Source of the DNA: Bacteroidales bacterium
GTDB lineage: Bacteria; Bacteroidota; Bacteroidia; Bacteroidales; Muribaculaceae
Length of the DNA stretch: 63,310 nucleotides
Reading direction: 5' to 3'
Assembly (NCBI GenBank): GCA_029218425.1
Contig: JAQXRH010000041.1
Span: forward strand, 1 to 63,310
Shown here: piece after piece, positions 46,087 through 55,809 of the stretch
Position numbering within the stretch: position 1 is the stretch's first letter
Layout: each line of letters begins with the position of its first letter
Made by a program: the position numbers and the translations under genes
The notes under the pieces: generated by a model
What the model was told of the DNA's origin: nothing
The model's database searches: none
Seen by the model: the letters and a program-made list of their open reading frames with translations, nothing else

Positions 46087-47463
46087 ATGAAAAATATATA
46101 TTTCATAGGAGCAGGCGGCATTGGGATGGCCGCTCTCGAACGCTACTTCAAGTCGCAAGGCGACAACGTGGCGGGCTATGACCGTACGCCCACGGAACTT
46201 ACCGACAGCCTCATGGCCGAAGGGGTCGACATCACCTTCGACGAGTCAACCGATGCTATCCCGGCGCTCTATCGCGATAATGCGAACACCCTGGTGGTGT
46301 ACACGCCGGCCGTGCCCGATACGATGCCTCAACTGAAATGGTTCAGAGAGAATGGTTTCCGCGTGGTCAAGCGTGCTGTGGTGCTCGGCGAGGTCACTCG
46401 GCGAAGCAAGGGGATATGCATAGCCGGGACACACGGCAAGACGACCACGTCATCAATGGCTGCCCACATATTGCACACGTCCAAAGCCGGATGCAATGCC
46501 TTTCTCGGCGGCGTGCTCCGCAACTACAATAGCAATTTCATCCTTGACGCCGGCGCGCAATACTCTGTCATTGAAGCCGATGAATACGACCGCTCATTCC
46601 ACCAGCTTTCGCCATTCATCGCTGTGGTCACCGCCACCGACCCCGACCACCTCGACATCTACGGCACCGAAGAGGCTTACCTCGAAAGCTTTACCCAATT
46701 CACTCGCCTCATCGACCCATCCGGAGCGCTGATTGAGCACACCGGCCTGAAATATAAGCCTGATGCACCAAAAGGAACAGCCCACTACACCTATTCGCGC
46801 GATGAAGGCGATTTCCATGCCTCCAACATACGCCGCGGCAACGGCACTATCATCTACGACCTTGTGGTGCCCGCCGACGTGCTCGCTTCCGGCATCGTGG
46901 AAAATATTGAGCTGGGGGTGCCGGTGGAAATCAATATCGAAAACTCTATCGCCGCAGCCGCCGCAACGCTGCTCACCGGTGAGGTCACGCCCGACGACGT
47001 GCGACATGCCATTGCCTCGTTCATGGGTCCCAAACGCCGTTTTGAATTCCACCTCAAGGAGCCGGGCGAGCATGGCCGGGTCATCATCGACGACTACGCC
47101 CACCACCCCGACGAACTCAAAGCCTCCATCTCATCGGTAAAGGCTTTGTACCCCAACCGCCGACTCACTGTGGCTTTCCAACCTCATCTTTACAGCCGCA
47201 CCCGCGACTTTGCCGACCAATTTGCCGACGCTCTCTCGATAGCCGACGAGGTGGTGCTGCTCGATATTTATCCGGCACGCGAAGAACCAATCCCCGGTGT
47301 CACCTCAAAGATAATTTTCGACAAAATCACATGCAAAAAGCAGTTGATTGACAAACATCTATTGACAAAGACAATAAAAAATATTAATTTTGACATCTTA
47401 TTGACCGTAGGGGCCGGAGATATCAACACTTTCATCCCCGAAATCATCGAGTCGATAAACTAA
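46087..47463 (+). CDS. murC: UDP-MurNAc--L-alanine ligase
   Basis: A 458-aa Mur ligase adding L-Ala to UDP-MurNAc. FIGAGGIGMAALERYF is the N-terminal nucleotide loop, GTHGKTTTSSMAAHIL (about residues 119-134) the ATP loop, IEADEYDRSFHQLSP the catalytic block and DDYAHHPDELKA the C-terminal histidine motif. The frame extends upstream through the 3' end of murG, but ATG 46087 gives the family N-terminus. It begins 55 bases after murG. Confidence 0.97.
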   Translation: MKNIYFIGAGGIGMAALERYFKSQGDNVAGYDRTPTELTDSLMAEGVDITFDESTDAIPALYRDNANTLVVYTPAVPDTMPQLKWFRENGFRVVKRAVVLGEVTRRSKGICIAGTHGKTTTSSMAAHILHTSKAGCNAFLGGVLRNYNSNFILDAGAQYSVIEADEYDRSFHQLSPFIAVVTATDPDHLDIYGTEEAYLESFTQFTRLIDPSGALIEHTGLKYKPDAPKGTAHYTYSRDEGDFHASNIRRGNGTIIYDLVVPADVLASGIVENIELGVPVEINIENSIAAAAATLLTGEVTPDDVRHAIASFMGPKRRFEFHLKEPGEHGRVIIDDYAHHPDELKASISSVKALYPNRRLTVAFQPHLYSRTRDFADQFADALSIADEVVLLDIYPAREEPIPGVTSKIIFDKITCKKQLIDKHLLTKTIKNINFDILLTVGAGDINTFIPEIIESIN

Positions 47464-47484
47464 CCAACGATATATCAACAAAAT

Positions 47485-48348
47485 ATGCTCACGAAACGCG
47501 GCATCACTCTCTGCTTACTATCGCTTGCGCTCTCGCTTTACCTGGTGATAGGGCTGGCCACAACCAATGGCATGGCCTCGGAAGCGCTGTGCAATGGCGT
47601 GAAAATCAGCGTTTCGCAAAATGCAATGTCGCCTTTCGTGACAGCCGATGACATCGACCACGAACTGGGCGGAATTGTGGCATCGGCCGACACGGCATTG
47701 GCTGCGTCATACAATCTGCGCGACATCGAGCATCGCCTTGCTGCCCTGAGCATAATTGAAAGCGTCAACTGCCAGCGCCTCGCCAACGATGTCATTGCCA
47801 TCGACGTGGTGCCCATGGTGCCGGTTGCACGCGTATTTGACAATCGCGGGTCGTACTACATCAACAAGGCGGGCAAGCACCTGCTGGCCTCAGCACGCTA
47901 TCAAATCGACGTGCCTGTTATTATCGTCGACAACGATTCGCTGACCAATGCCTCGGAGATTATTCCGCTGCTCGACCAGATAAACACCAACGCCACATGG
48001 GCGCAATTGGTAGGCGCCCTTAAAGTCGACCGACGAGGCGACATCTACATTGTCCCAACAGTGAGCGGCCATATCATCAACATTGGCGACGGCTCAAATT
48101 TCGACGATAAAATGAAACGCCTTTTTGCGTTCTACAACCAAGTCCTCGACGTCAAAGGTTGGAATTACTACGACACTATCTCGGTAAAATACGCCAACCA
48201 GGTGATTGGCAGGATTGTGCCTGGTAAGCTCCGCAAAGAAACCTTCGACGACACCGACCTGAGTTTCGAAAACGAAGATGTTGACATAGAGGTGATTAAC
48301 CAACGCGACAGCATCGACGTATCCACATTAAAGCCTAAAATAAACTAA
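47485..48348 (+). CDS. ftsQ: Cell division protein FtsQ
   Basis: A 287-aa bitopic protein: short basic N-terminus, membrane helix (about residues 8-26) and a periplasmic part with a POTRA-like region (about 35-110, VTADDIDHELGG... LRDIEHRLAALSIIESVNCQR) and the FtsQ-type segment VPVARVFDNRGSYYINKAGKHL. It recruits FtsL and FtsB to the septum. Sequence conservation is modest, but position between murC and ftsA and topology make the call secure. Confidence 0.93.
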   Translation: MLTKRGITLCLLSLALSLYLVIGLATTNGMASEALCNGVKISVSQNAMSPFVTADDIDHELGGIVASADTALAASYNLRDIEHRLAALSIIESVNCQRLANDVIAIDVVPMVPVARVFDNRGSYYINKAGKHLLASARYQIDVPVIIVDNDSLTNASEIIPLLDQINTNATWAQLVGALKVDRRGDIYIVPTVSGHIINIGDGSNFDDKMKRLFAFYNQVLDVKGWNYYDTISVKYANQVIGRIVPGKLRKETFDDTDLSFENEDVDIEVINQRDSIDVSTLKPKIN

Positions 48349-48366
48349 CACAAAATACAAGCCTAT

Positions 48367-49851
48367 ATGGACGATAAGTATATTGTAGCCATCGAAATAG
48401 GGAGCTCGAAGATAAGAGGCGCTCTCGCCTCTATCGACCCCAGGGGAGTTCTCAACATTTTAGCCGTACAGGACGAGCGCACTGTCGACAGCGTGCGCTA
48501 TGGCCATGTCAAAAATGTAGAGGAAGTAAGCACCAAAGTGGACAGTATATGCCGCAAATTGGAAAATAGCCGCGAAATTCAGCCGCGTAAGATAACAAGC
48601 GTCTACGTAGGTCTGAGCGGTTGCACCATTGGCGCTACAACGGCCACTGAAACGTCGCATTTCGACGTCGATACCGAAATCGATGCAATGTCAATCGAGC
48701 GGCTCAAAGGCTTCATTTCCACGATAGGAAATAGCGACAAGGATATATACGAGATGCTCCCTCGCGAGTTTTTGGTCGACAACGAGTCGACGCTCAACCC
48801 CGTGGGGCGCATCGGCAGCTCTATCACCGGCACTTTCAGCCTTATAGGCGGCGCGCCATCTATTAAAAACAATCTCAACCGCGTGTTCCCCGAACGGCTC
48901 AGCTTGCAGGTCAACGGCTACATTGTCACCGCTCTTGCTCAAGCCGATATCGTGTTGACGCCCGACGAAAAGCAATTGGGCTGCATGTTTGTCGACTTCG
49001 GTAGCGATACCACCACGATTATCATCTTCAAGAAGGGAGTCCTTCGATACATGGTGACGCTGCCGATGGGCTCGCGCAACATCACCCGCGACTTAGTATC
49101 GCTCAACCACCTTGAAGAGCATGCCGAAAGCCTCAAACGCTCTGTGGGCATCTTCAATCAAACCGACGGCGCCATCGGCGGTCAGCACAGCCTCGACAAA
49201 CCGGAACTTTACAGCTACATTTCGGCTCGTGCCGGCGAAATCGTAGCCAATGTTATTGCCAATATCGAATACGCCGGTTTTACTCCCGCCGACCTCCCTT
49301 CGGGCATCGTGATGGTGGGCGGCGGCGCCAAGCTCAAAGGGCTTGACGATATGATTGCTTCGCAAAGCAACATGAAGGTGCGCCATGGCAGCACTCCGCG
49401 CAACCTTCGCATCAGCGACATGTCAATAGCCGCCGACGATATTGTGGATATCGCCGCATTATTGGTGGCTGCAGCTTCCCGCAATCCCGCCGAATGCATT
49501 TCGCCAATTGCCGACATCGACTCCGATGCAGGACAGCATGCATCCCCTTCGCAAATTGGACCTAACAACAACGACGGCCACTACGACGGCGACTATGACG
49601 ACGGCGACGGCGACGAAGTTCGCATAGGACGGGAGGACGATGACGACATACTCGACGACGTCGATTTCATCGACAAACCTAAGAGTAAGGGCCACGGCAA
49701 ACATGACCTTAAAAACCCAAAGAACCCTAAAAAACCACAAGACACCCGCTCGCTGATTGATAAGATACAAGCGCGTATGAAAGGCCTCTTCAGCGATAAC
49801 GAGGAGGACCGTTTCAACGACGATGACTACGAGGACGATGACGACAGGTAG
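48367..49851 (+). CDS. ftsA: Cell division protein FtsA, with acidic tail
   Basis: A 494-aa actin-fold protein that tethers FtsZ to the membrane. VAIEIGSSKIRGALA (about residues 4-18) is the phosphate-1 loop, VDFGSDTTTIIIFKKG the phosphate-2 loop and VMVGGGAKLKGLDDMI the adenosine motif. The C-terminal 105 residues are unusual: a highly acidic Asp/Gly-rich linker, a Lys/Pro stretch, then SLIDKIQARMKGLFSDNEE (an amphipathic membrane-targeting helix) and a final run of Asp. The helix is therefore not at the very end. Confidence 0.94.
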   Translation: MDDKYIVAIEIGSSKIRGALASIDPRGVLNILAVQDERTVDSVRYGHVKNVEEVSTKVDSICRKLENSREIQPRKITSVYVGLSGCTIGATTATETSHFDVDTEIDAMSIERLKGFISTIGNSDKDIYEMLPREFLVDNESTLNPVGRIGSSITGTFSLIGGAPSIKNNLNRVFPERLSLQVNGYIVTALAQADIVLTPDEKQLGCMFVDFGSDTTTIIIFKKGVLRYMVTLPMGSRNITRDLVSLNHLEEHAESLKRSVGIFNQTDGAIGGQHSLDKPELYSYISARAGEIVANVIANIEYAGFTPADLPSGIVMVGGGAKLKGLDDMIASQSNMKVRHGSTPRNLRISDMSIAADDIVDIAALLVAAASRNPAECISPIADIDSDAGQHASPSQIGPNNNDGHYDGDYDDGDGDEVRIGREDDDDILDDVDFIDKPKSKGHGKHDLKNPKNPKKPQDTRSLIDKIQARMKGLFSDNEEDRFNDDDYEDDDDR

Positions 49852-49934
49852 CCTATCGTAGCGGAATTAAATAGTGAACCGCAACACCTCCATAGCGAAA
49901 ATTATCAACATTAATCTACTAAAACAGGTCAATC

Positions 49935-51320
49935 ATGACAATCGACGATATAGCACAGTCCTCTGAATTCATCGAAACACATTCCGACGACAACATCATC
50001 AAAGTAATTGGAGTAGGCGGCGGCGGTAACAATGCCGTGCAGCACATGTTCAACCAGAAAATCGAAAACGTTTCGTTCTGGATATGCAACACCGATAGGC
50101 AAGCGCTCCAAAACTCCACCGTCCCCAACAAACTGCTCATCGGCAAGACCGGACTCGGGGCTGGAAACGTGCCCGAAGTGGCCCGAAAGGCTGCCGAAGA
50201 AAGCGAGGACAGCATTGCCGAACTGTTCACCGACAGCACTCAGATGGTGTTCATAACCGCCGGTATGGGTGGCGGAACCGGCACCGGCGCGGCTCCCGTG
50301 GTCGCCCGCATTGCACGCGAACATGGCATGCTCACAATCGGAATCGTCACAATACCCTTCCTCTTCGAGGGCCAAAAGAAAATCCTCAAAGCCCTCAAAG
50401 GTGCCGAGGAAATGAGCAAATATGTCGACGCTCTGTTAGTAATCAACAACGAACGCCTCACCGAAATATATCCCGATTTCAACTTCCTAAACGCTTTCGG
50501 TAAGGCCGACGACACGTTGACTATCGCCGCTCGTGGCATCTCAGAGATGATTACCAGCAGTAACACCGTCATCAACATCGACTTCAACGACGTCGATACT
50601 ACGCTCCGCAATGGCGGCGCCGCTGTGATTTCTATCGGCTACGGCGAAGGCGAAAACCGTGTCACCAAAGCCATCAACGATGCGCTTAACTCTCCTCTGC
50701 TCAAGGACCGCGACATCTTCGGCTCGCAGCGTCTCCTTTTCAATATCTATTTCAACCCCGACAGCGACCAAGAATTCCTTATGAAGGAGGCTGGCGAAAT
50801 CTCCGACTTCGTCTCCGACATCAATCCCAACGTCGATATCATCTGGGGTTTGGCTAAAGACACCTCTCTCGGCAACAAAGTGAAAATCACCATCTTAGCC
50901 GCCGGATTTACTTCCAACAGCAAGGACAATTTCATTCGCTCTACCGCCGCTGCCGTCGAACCCGATACTACGGTTAAGGAACACACCGAGCCAAATATCA
51001 TCACCGAACCAAAGGAAAAGGCTGTCGACGCCGCACAAAAACTTGCCGACCTCTACGGCAAAGAAAAAACCGAAACAATCGTTCGTTCGCCCGAAGCGCA
51101 GAAGTATATCATACTGACGCCCGAACAAATCAACGACAACGCTATCATCGAAAAATTTGAAAGCCTCCCCACCGCTTCGCGCGACCGTCGCACCGTAGAG
51201 GAAATCAAAAAATCGGCCAAGAAGGCCACCCCGGGATTTAACGAGACCATCGGCGAACCCGACTCCTCAACCCCCAGCAACGACATCCCCTCCGGCGGCA
51301 CACGCATCGTCTTCAACTAA
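49935..51320 (+). CDS. ftsZ: Cell division GTPase FtsZ
   Basis: A 461-aa tubulin homologue that forms the cytokinetic ring. [14 protein letters not shown] and [18 protein letters not shown] (about residues 112-129) are the GTP-binding loops; NFDEV-type catalytic residues lie in [14 protein letters not shown]; the T7-loop region [11 protein letters not shown] follows. After the globular domain comes a linker of about 140 residues. The C-terminus reads [14 protein letters not shown], keeping DIP but not the usual FLR pattern of the FtsA-binding peptide. It ends the cluster before a strong terminator at 51331. Confidence 0.97.
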   Translation: MTIDDIAQSSEFIETHSDDNIIKVIGVGGGGNNAVQHMFNQKIENVSFWICNTDRQALQNSTVPNKLLIGKTGLGAGNVPEVARKAAEESEDSIAELFTDSTQMVFITAGMGGGTGTGAAPVVARIAREHGMLTIGIVTIPFLFEGQKKILKALKGAEEMSKYVDALLVINNERLTEIYPDFNFLNAFGKADDTLTIAARGISEMITSSNTVINIDFNDVDTTLRNGGAAVISIGYGEGENRVTKAINDALNSPLLKDRDIFGSQRLLFNIYFNPDSDQEFLMKEAGEISDFVSDINPNVDIIWGLAKDTSLGNKVKITILAAGFTSNSKDNFIRSTAAAVEPDTTVKEHTEPNIITEPKEKAVDAAQKLADLYGKEKTETIVRSPEAQKYIILTPEQINDNAIIEKFESLPTASRDRRTVEEIKKSAKKATPGFNETIGEPDSSTPSNDIPSGGTRIVFN

Positions 51321-51330
51321 TTTGACATAA

Positions 51331-51368
51331 ACCCCGGTCGGCATCGTCAACGACACACCGACCGGGGT
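51331..51368. terminator. Terminator of the dcw cluster
   Basis: ACCCCGGTCGG (51331-51341) and CCGACCGGGGT (51358-51368) form a perfect 11-bp GC-rich stem with a 16-base loop, 11 bases after the ftsZ stop. The plus strand continues CATTATAT. It also faces the minus-strand TonB unit and may serve both. Confidence 0.75.
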
Positions 51369-51407
51369 CATTATATCAGGGCGGACGGTATTCCCCCGCC
51401 TCTTGTT

Positions 51408-51548
51408 TCACACTATTGTGTCTATTGGACAAAGCTCCAGCTCCGGCTCTTCTGGGTACGCATCAGGCTTGTTCACAACCAATGCTATGACCACTGCAGC
51501 TATCGCTATCATCACGATGACTATATTGCGTGAGAGATAATTTTTCAT
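51408..51548 (-). CDS. 46-aa single-pass membrane peptide coupled to the TonB-like gene
   Basis: A small ORF (46 residues): a short basic start MKNYLSRN, one membrane helix of about 17 residues (IVIVMIAIAAVVIALVV), then a charged, acidic and proline-rich tail PDAYPEEPELELCPIDTIV. Its ATG overlaps the TGA of the TonB-like gene by 4 bases (ATGA), strong evidence for translational coupling. I do not recognise the family; it may be a membrane partner of the TonB-like protein or a relic of a second copy. The frame has no internal stop and is placed between the TonB gene and the dcw terminator. Confidence 0.6.
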   Translation of the reverse strand: MKNYLSRNIVIVMIAIAAVVIALVVNKPDAYPEEPELELCPIDTIV

Positions 51549-52306
51549 ATCCCTTGCAGTTTGAAGTTAATCGGTAGCGTATACCACACGTTTACCGCTT
51601 GGCCATTAATCTTGCCGGGGATAAACTTCGGCAAGGTCCTGACTACGCGCATAGCTTCTTTGTCAAGGTCGGGGTCTTTACCACGTGAGATTTTCACTTC
51701 ACCGATCGAACCGTCGCGGGTTACAACGAATTGTACTACGACTTTACCCTGTATGTTGTTCTCCATAGCAGGGGCGGGATATTTGATGTGAGTAGAAATC
51801 CACTTCAACAGCTCGGCTTCGCCGCCGGGGAACTGAGGCATCTGCTCTACTGAGGTATACACCCTGCTATCATCTATCAATTCAACCTTCTCTTCAACGA
51901 TCATCGGCTCCGGCTCCTCTACGCGTTCCTCCATCTCTTTGGGCTCTACCTTGTTAGGGGTCTCATCCTTTTTGATGTGCGTGTCTATACTGATAATTTC
52001 CTCGCTCAGATCATAATCATCCACCGGTGCCACAAATTCAGCAGTTTCTTCCTCCTCGACAACATTCTGCTCCCACTCCTGTTGTTCCAATTCAGCCAAT
52101 TCTTCGTATATCTCTTCAGCCCTTTGGGCTTCTGATTTGCTTTTAGAGGTCAAGAGATATACTATGCCACCTCCAATTACCGCTGCGGTTATTGCTATCG
52201 CTACGTAAAGCCATGTGCGATTGTGGCGAGGTGCCTCCTCGGGCATCTCGGGCTGCGGAGCCTGTGGCTGAGGTTGGGGTTGAGGGCGTTGCTTTGTAGG
52301 TATCAT
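51545..52306 (-). CDS. TonB-like energy transducer
   Basis: A 253-aa protein with a Pro/Gln-rich cytosolic N-terminus, one membrane helix (about residues 29-50), a long acidic Glu/Pro-rich periplasmic linker and a C-terminal TonB domain (about 160-253) with PQFPGGEAELLKWISTHIKYP, GKVVVQFVVTRDGSIGEVKI and VRTLPKFIPGKINGQAVNVWYTLPINF. It would deliver proton-motive force from an ExbB/ExbD motor to outer-membrane transporters; ExbBD are not in the window. It starts 11 bases after the upstream dehydrogenase stop, so both are in one transcript with the 46-aa peptide. Confidence 0.9.
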   Translation of the reverse strand: MIPTKQRPQPQPQPQAPQPEMPEEAPRHNRTWLYVAIAITAAVIGGGIVYLLTSKSKSEAQRAEEIYEELAELEQQEWEQNVVEEEETAEFVAPVDDYDLSEEIISIDTHIKKDETPNKVEPKEMEERVEEPEPMIVEEKVELIDDSRVYTSVEQMPQFPGGEAELLKWISTHIKYPAPAMENNIQGKVVVQFVVTRDGSIGEVKISRGKDPDLDKEAMRVVRTLPKFIPGKINGQAVNVWYTLPINFKLQGI

Positions 52307-52317
52307 ATTGCGATATA

Positions 52318-53526
52318 TTAGCCTATTTGGTCTACCTCAAGGTCACCGCCTATCACCTCCTCCCATGGCAGTCCCTGCACGGGAAGCTGCTCCATGAAGG
52401 GATCGGGATCAAATTCCTCCACATTATGCACACCCGGCTTCACCCATTTGCCAGTGAGGAACATCATCGCGCCTATCATGGCGGGAACGCCTGTGGTGTA
52501 GCTTACAGCCTGCATCCCCGTCTCGCGGTAAGCGGCTTCATGCGAGCAGTTGTTGTAGATATAGTAGGTCGTAGGCTTCCCGGCTTTGTCCAATCCGGAT
52601 ATGCGGCAGCCTATCGATGTCTCGCCGTGGTAGTTCTCGCCAAGGTCCTGGGGGTTGGGCAGCACTGCTTTGAGGAACTGCAAGGGCACGATTTTCACTC
52701 CGTTGTATTCCACCTCGTCGATGCGCGCCATGCCTATGTTCTGTATCACACGCAGATGCGTGAGGTATTCCTGACCGAATGTCATCCAGAATCGTGCACG
52801 CTTTATGGTGGGGAAATTGAGCACCAACGACTCTAACTCCTCATGGTAGAGCAGATAGGAATCGCGCTTGCCTATGCGGGGATAAGTGAGCTGGCCGTGT
52901 ATCTCGAGCGGACCGGTGGTCACCCACTTCCCATCCTGCCAGTAACGCCCGTTCTGCGTGATCTCGCGTATGTTAATCTCGGGATTGAAGTTGGTCGCAA
53001 AGGCTTTGCCATGGTCGCCGGCGTTGCAGTCCACGATGTCGAGGTAGTGCATCTGCGAGAAATGGTGCTTGGCGGCGTAGGCGGTGAAGATGGCCGATAC
53101 TCCGGGGTCAAAGCCACAACCAAGTATGGCGGTCAAACCGGCCTTCTCGAAGCGTTCACGATATGCCCATTGCCATGAGTACTCAAAGTGGGCCACGTCC
53201 TTGGGCTCATAGTTGGCGGTATCCAAATAGTTGACGCCGCACTTCAAACATGCCTCCATGATGGTAAGGTCCTGATACGGAAGTGCCACGTTGATTACTA
53301 TGTCGGGACGGTGGCGGTTGAAGAGCTCGCAAAGCTGCTCCACAGAGTCGGCGTCGACGCTATCGGTGACTATATTGTCGCGGCCAAGGGCTTTTGCTAT
53401 GGCATCGCATTTGCTTTTGGTGCGCGATGCGAGAACTATCTCGTTAAATACGTCGGAATTTTGTGCGCATTTGTGGGCTACTACCGTGCCGACTCCTCCG
53501 GCACCTATGATAAGTACTTTTGACAT
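52318..53526 (-). CDS. Saccharopine dehydrogenase-family enzyme (likely carboxynorspermidine dehydrogenase)
   Basis: A 402-aa NAD(P)-binding enzyme with an N-terminal Rossmann loop IIGAGGVGTVVAHKC and the family segment LGCGFDPGVSAIFTAYAA. In gut Bacteroides this family makes carboxyspermidine from putrescine and aspartate semialdehyde as a step to spermidine, which is the most likely role here. Lysine-pathway activity is less likely. The decarboxylase partner is not in the window. The gene is 99 bases downstream of cysS, with a hairpin between. Confidence 0.82.
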   Translation of the reverse strand: MSKVLIIGAGGVGTVVAHKCAQNSDVFNEIVLASRTKSKCDAIAKALGRDNIVTDSVDADSVEQLCELFNRHRPDIVINVALPYQDLTIMEACLKCGVNYLDTANYEPKDVAHFEYSWQWAYRERFEKAGLTAILGCGFDPGVSAIFTAYAAKHHFSQMHYLDIVDCNAGDHGKAFATNFNPEINIREITQNGRYWQDGKWVTTGPLEIHGQLTYPRIGKRDSYLLYHEELESLVLNFPTIKRARFWMTFGQEYLTHLRVIQNIGMARIDEVEYNGVKIVPLQFLKAVLPNPQDLGENYHGETSIGCRISGLDKAGKPTTYYIYNNCSHEAAYRETGMQAVSYTTGVPAMIGAMMFLTGKWVKPGVHNVEEFDPDPFMEQLPVQGLPWEEVIGGDLEVDQIG

Positions 53527-53563
53527 GATATCGTGATTTTGAGTTATATATTCATATTTTTTC

Positions 53564-53602
53564 CCTTCAGGGGGCGGCTACTGCCATGCTATCCCCTGAA
53601 GG
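53564..53602. other. Hairpin between cysS and the dehydrogenase gene
   Basis: CCTTCAGGGG (53564-53573) and CCCCTGAAGG (53593-53602) form a perfect 10-bp stem with a 19-base loop. On the minus strand it is followed by an A-run, not a T-run, so it lacks a terminator tail for cysS. It may instead be a leader element of the dehydrogenase gene or a weak terminator. Confidence 0.5.
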
Positions 53603-53625
53603 CAAATGGGATTACGTCGGGCTCA

Positions 53626-55116
53626 TTACTTAAGGCTCCATTCATATCCGTCCTTAGTGTCTTTGACGTTGAAGCCTATCTTGGCAAGTCCATCGCGTAT
53701 GGCGTCAGAAGTCGCCCAGTCTTTCTTGGCCTTGGCCTCGGCGCGCAGGCTCAGTAGCAGGTCCACAGCATCCTCAAACGGCTTGAGCGCACCTTTATCG
53801 CCCCCTTCCACCACGTCGTCGCTCACTCCGAGAATGTCGAAAAGGTAGGTGTCGAAGAGGTTGCGAAGCGCCTCTATGTCGGCTGCAGTGGCTTTCGCCT
53901 TGCCGTCGTTGACTCGGTTGACCACCGAACATGCCTCAAAGAGGTGGGCAAGCACTATCGGCGTGTTGAGGTCGTCGTCGAGCGCCTCGGAGCACTTGGT
54001 GGCCAAGTCGGCTATGTCGCCGGATATGTCGCTCGTTTCGGCTGCCTTAAGCTCGGCAATGCGGCGATAGCCTTCAAGCATGCGCTTTAGCGCTTTCTCT
54101 GCGGCTTGCAACGCTTCGTTGGAGAAGTCGATGGTCGAACGGTAATGCGCCTGGAGCATGAAGAATCGTATCGTCATCGGCGAATAGGGCTGGCTCAACA
54201 GCTTATGGTTGCCGGTGAAAAACTCGTCAAGCGTGATGAAGTTGCCCAACGATTTACCCATCTTCTGGCCCCCTATGGTTATCATATTGTTGTGCATCCA
54301 GTAGTGCACGGCGTCATGCCCGTTGTGCGCCACCGATTGCGCTATCTCACACTCGTGGTGCGGAAATTTCAAATCCATTCCGCCGCCATGGATGTCAAAC
54401 TGCTCGCCCAAGTATTTCTCACCCATCGTCGAGCACTCCAAATGCCACCCGGGAAAACCTTCGCTCCATGGCGAGGGCCAGTGCATGATATGCTCGGGCG
54501 ACGCTTTCTTCCACAGGGCAAAGTCGGTCGGGTTATGCTTCTCGCTCTGCCCGTCAAGGGCGCGGGTCTCCGATAGCAGCTCTGCGATATTGCGCCCCGA
54601 CAATTTGCCGTAGTTGTGGTCGGCATTGTATTTGGGCACGTCGAAGTATACCGACCCGTTGCTCTCGTAGGCATAGCCGCTCTCAAGTATCTTTTTGATA
54701 TACTCTATCTGCTCGATGATGTGGCCCGATGCATGTGGTTCTATCGACGGCGGCAACACGTTGAGCCGTTGCATGGCCTGGTGATAGCGGTTGAGGTAGT
54801 ACTGCACCACTTCCATAGGCTCCAACTGCTCAAGGCGCGCTTTCTTTGCTATCTTGTCTTCTCCGTCGTCGGCATCATGCTCCAAGTGCCCCACATCGGT
54901 TATGTTGCGCACATAGCGCACTTTGTAGCCTAAATAACGTAAATAGCGGAATAGCACATCGAAGGTGACGGCAGGACGCGCATGCCCTAAATGGCCATCG
55001 CCGTAGACTGTCGGCCCGCACACATACATGCCCACCCGCTCGGGATGCAAGGGACGGAAATATTCTTTGCGGCGGGTCAACGAATTGTAGATGGTCAGAT
55101 TGTTCTCTTTAATCAT
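53626..55116 (-). CDS. cysS: Cysteinyl-tRNA synthetase
   Basis: A 496-aa class I synthetase charging tRNA-Cys. The HIGH-type motif is GHLGH (in [12 protein letters not shown]), the zinc-binding [10 protein letters not shown] precedes it, and KMGKSLGNF is the KMSKS equivalent. The frame is open to 55191, but ATG 55116 ([18 protein letters not shown]) gives the family N-terminus; the longer version would begin inside a leader hairpin (55166-55188). Confidence 0.96.
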   Translation of the reverse strand: MIKENNLTIYNSLTRRKEYFRPLHPERVGMYVCGPTVYGDGHLGHARPAVTFDVLFRYLRYLGYKVRYVRNITDVGHLEHDADDGEDKIAKKARLEQLEPMEVVQYYLNRYHQAMQRLNVLPPSIEPHASGHIIEQIEYIKKILESGYAYESNGSVYFDVPKYNADHNYGKLSGRNIAELLSETRALDGQSEKHNPTDFALWKKASPEHIMHWPSPWSEGFPGWHLECSTMGEKYLGEQFDIHGGGMDLKFPHHECEIAQSVAHNGHDAVHYWMHNNMITIGGQKMGKSLGNFITLDEFFTGNHKLLSQPYSPMTIRFFMLQAHYRSTIDFSNEALQAAEKALKRMLEGYRRIAELKAAETSDISGDIADLATKCSEALDDDLNTPIVLAHLFEACSVVNRVNDGKAKATAADIEALRNLFDTYLFDILGVSDDVVEGGDKGALKPFEDAVDLLLSLRAEAKAKKDWATSDAIRDGLAKIGFNVKDTKDGYEWSLK

Positions 55117-55165
55117 TCTCGTTCTGTTTCTACAAGTTTGGGGGCCGGCCTCAATAGCTGCCGAC

Positions 55166-55188
55166 CGGCACATGATATAATTGTGCCG
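55166..55188. other. Leader hairpin upstream of cysS
   Basis: CGGCACA (55166-55172) and TGTGCCG (55182-55188) form a perfect 7-bp stem with a 9-base loop between DUF3467 and cysS. It has no T-run. A second pair, CAATAGC-type arms about 55 bases apart, surrounds it. Confidence 0.4.
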
Positions 55189-55235
55189 CAATGCCCGTGA
55201 AAAAGAGGCTATTGCGGCGGTTTTATCCTATTTGA

Positions 55236-55556
55236 TTATGCCATGAAGGGGTTGGGGATGCCGCCGTCATTGTTGCCGCCGTTGTTGACCGGACGTTTCT
55301 GCGTGATTTCGCCGAATGTGTTCTCATATTTCTGCACATTGTCGCGGATGGCAAATAGCAGGTTCTTGACGTTCTCGGGGGTCATGATGATACGGCTCTG
55401 CACTCGCGCTTGCGGCGCATTGGGCGTCACGGCGATGAAATCAAGGTAGAACTCGCCGGCCGAATGTGATATTACTGCAAGATTGGAGTAGTGTCCACCT
55501 GCCACTTCGGGCGTTAACTCGATTTTTATCTCTTTCTTGTTGTCGTTGTTTGCCAT
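55236..55556 (-). CDS. DUF3467 domain protein
   Basis: A 106-aa cytosolic protein of unknown function; IKIELTPEVAGGHYSNLAVISHS, FYLDFIAVTPNAPQARVQSRIIMTPENVKNLL identify DUF3467, usual in Bacteroidetes. No catalytic residues are evident; it is probably a small partner or chaperone-like protein. It ends 119 bases before cysS, so the two may share a transcript, driven from the -7 box at 55629-55636. Confidence 0.88.
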   Translation of the reverse strand: MANNDNKKEIKIELTPEVAGGHYSNLAVISHSAGEFYLDFIAVTPNAPQARVQSRIIMTPENVKNLLFAIRDNVQKYENTFGEITQKRPVNNGGNNDGGIPNPFMA

Positions 55557-55628
55557 TGTTATATGTTTTTTCTGTTTATTTGTGTCCTATTCTTCTGTTA
55601 ATGCTTTTTGGGCTCTGTTTTTGTTTGA

Positions 55629-55636
55629 CAAATATA
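55629..55636 (-). promoter_or_regulatory. -7 box of DUF3467 (and probably cysS)
   Basis: Minus-strand TATATTTG (55636-55629) fits TAnnTTTG and precedes ATG 55556 by about 73 bases. Confidence 0.5.
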
Positions 55637-55809
55637 CAACTTTTCAACGATAATAATGCGATATCTGCCTAAAATCTACATCGCATCCTCTCTTTTTGCC
55701 TATCTTTTAGCCAATAACTTTTTGTCCGTTCCCCCAATGTGGTCCACTCGGTTTCTCCCATTTTTTACGCAGTGGCTTTGCAATGTTTCCACCATGGCTC
55801 TCCGCCGCC

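Noticed and set aside
55117-55235. T-box-like leader before cysS
   Set aside because: T-boxes are typical of Gram-positive bacteria; no specifier or antiterminator motif was found, only simple hairpins.
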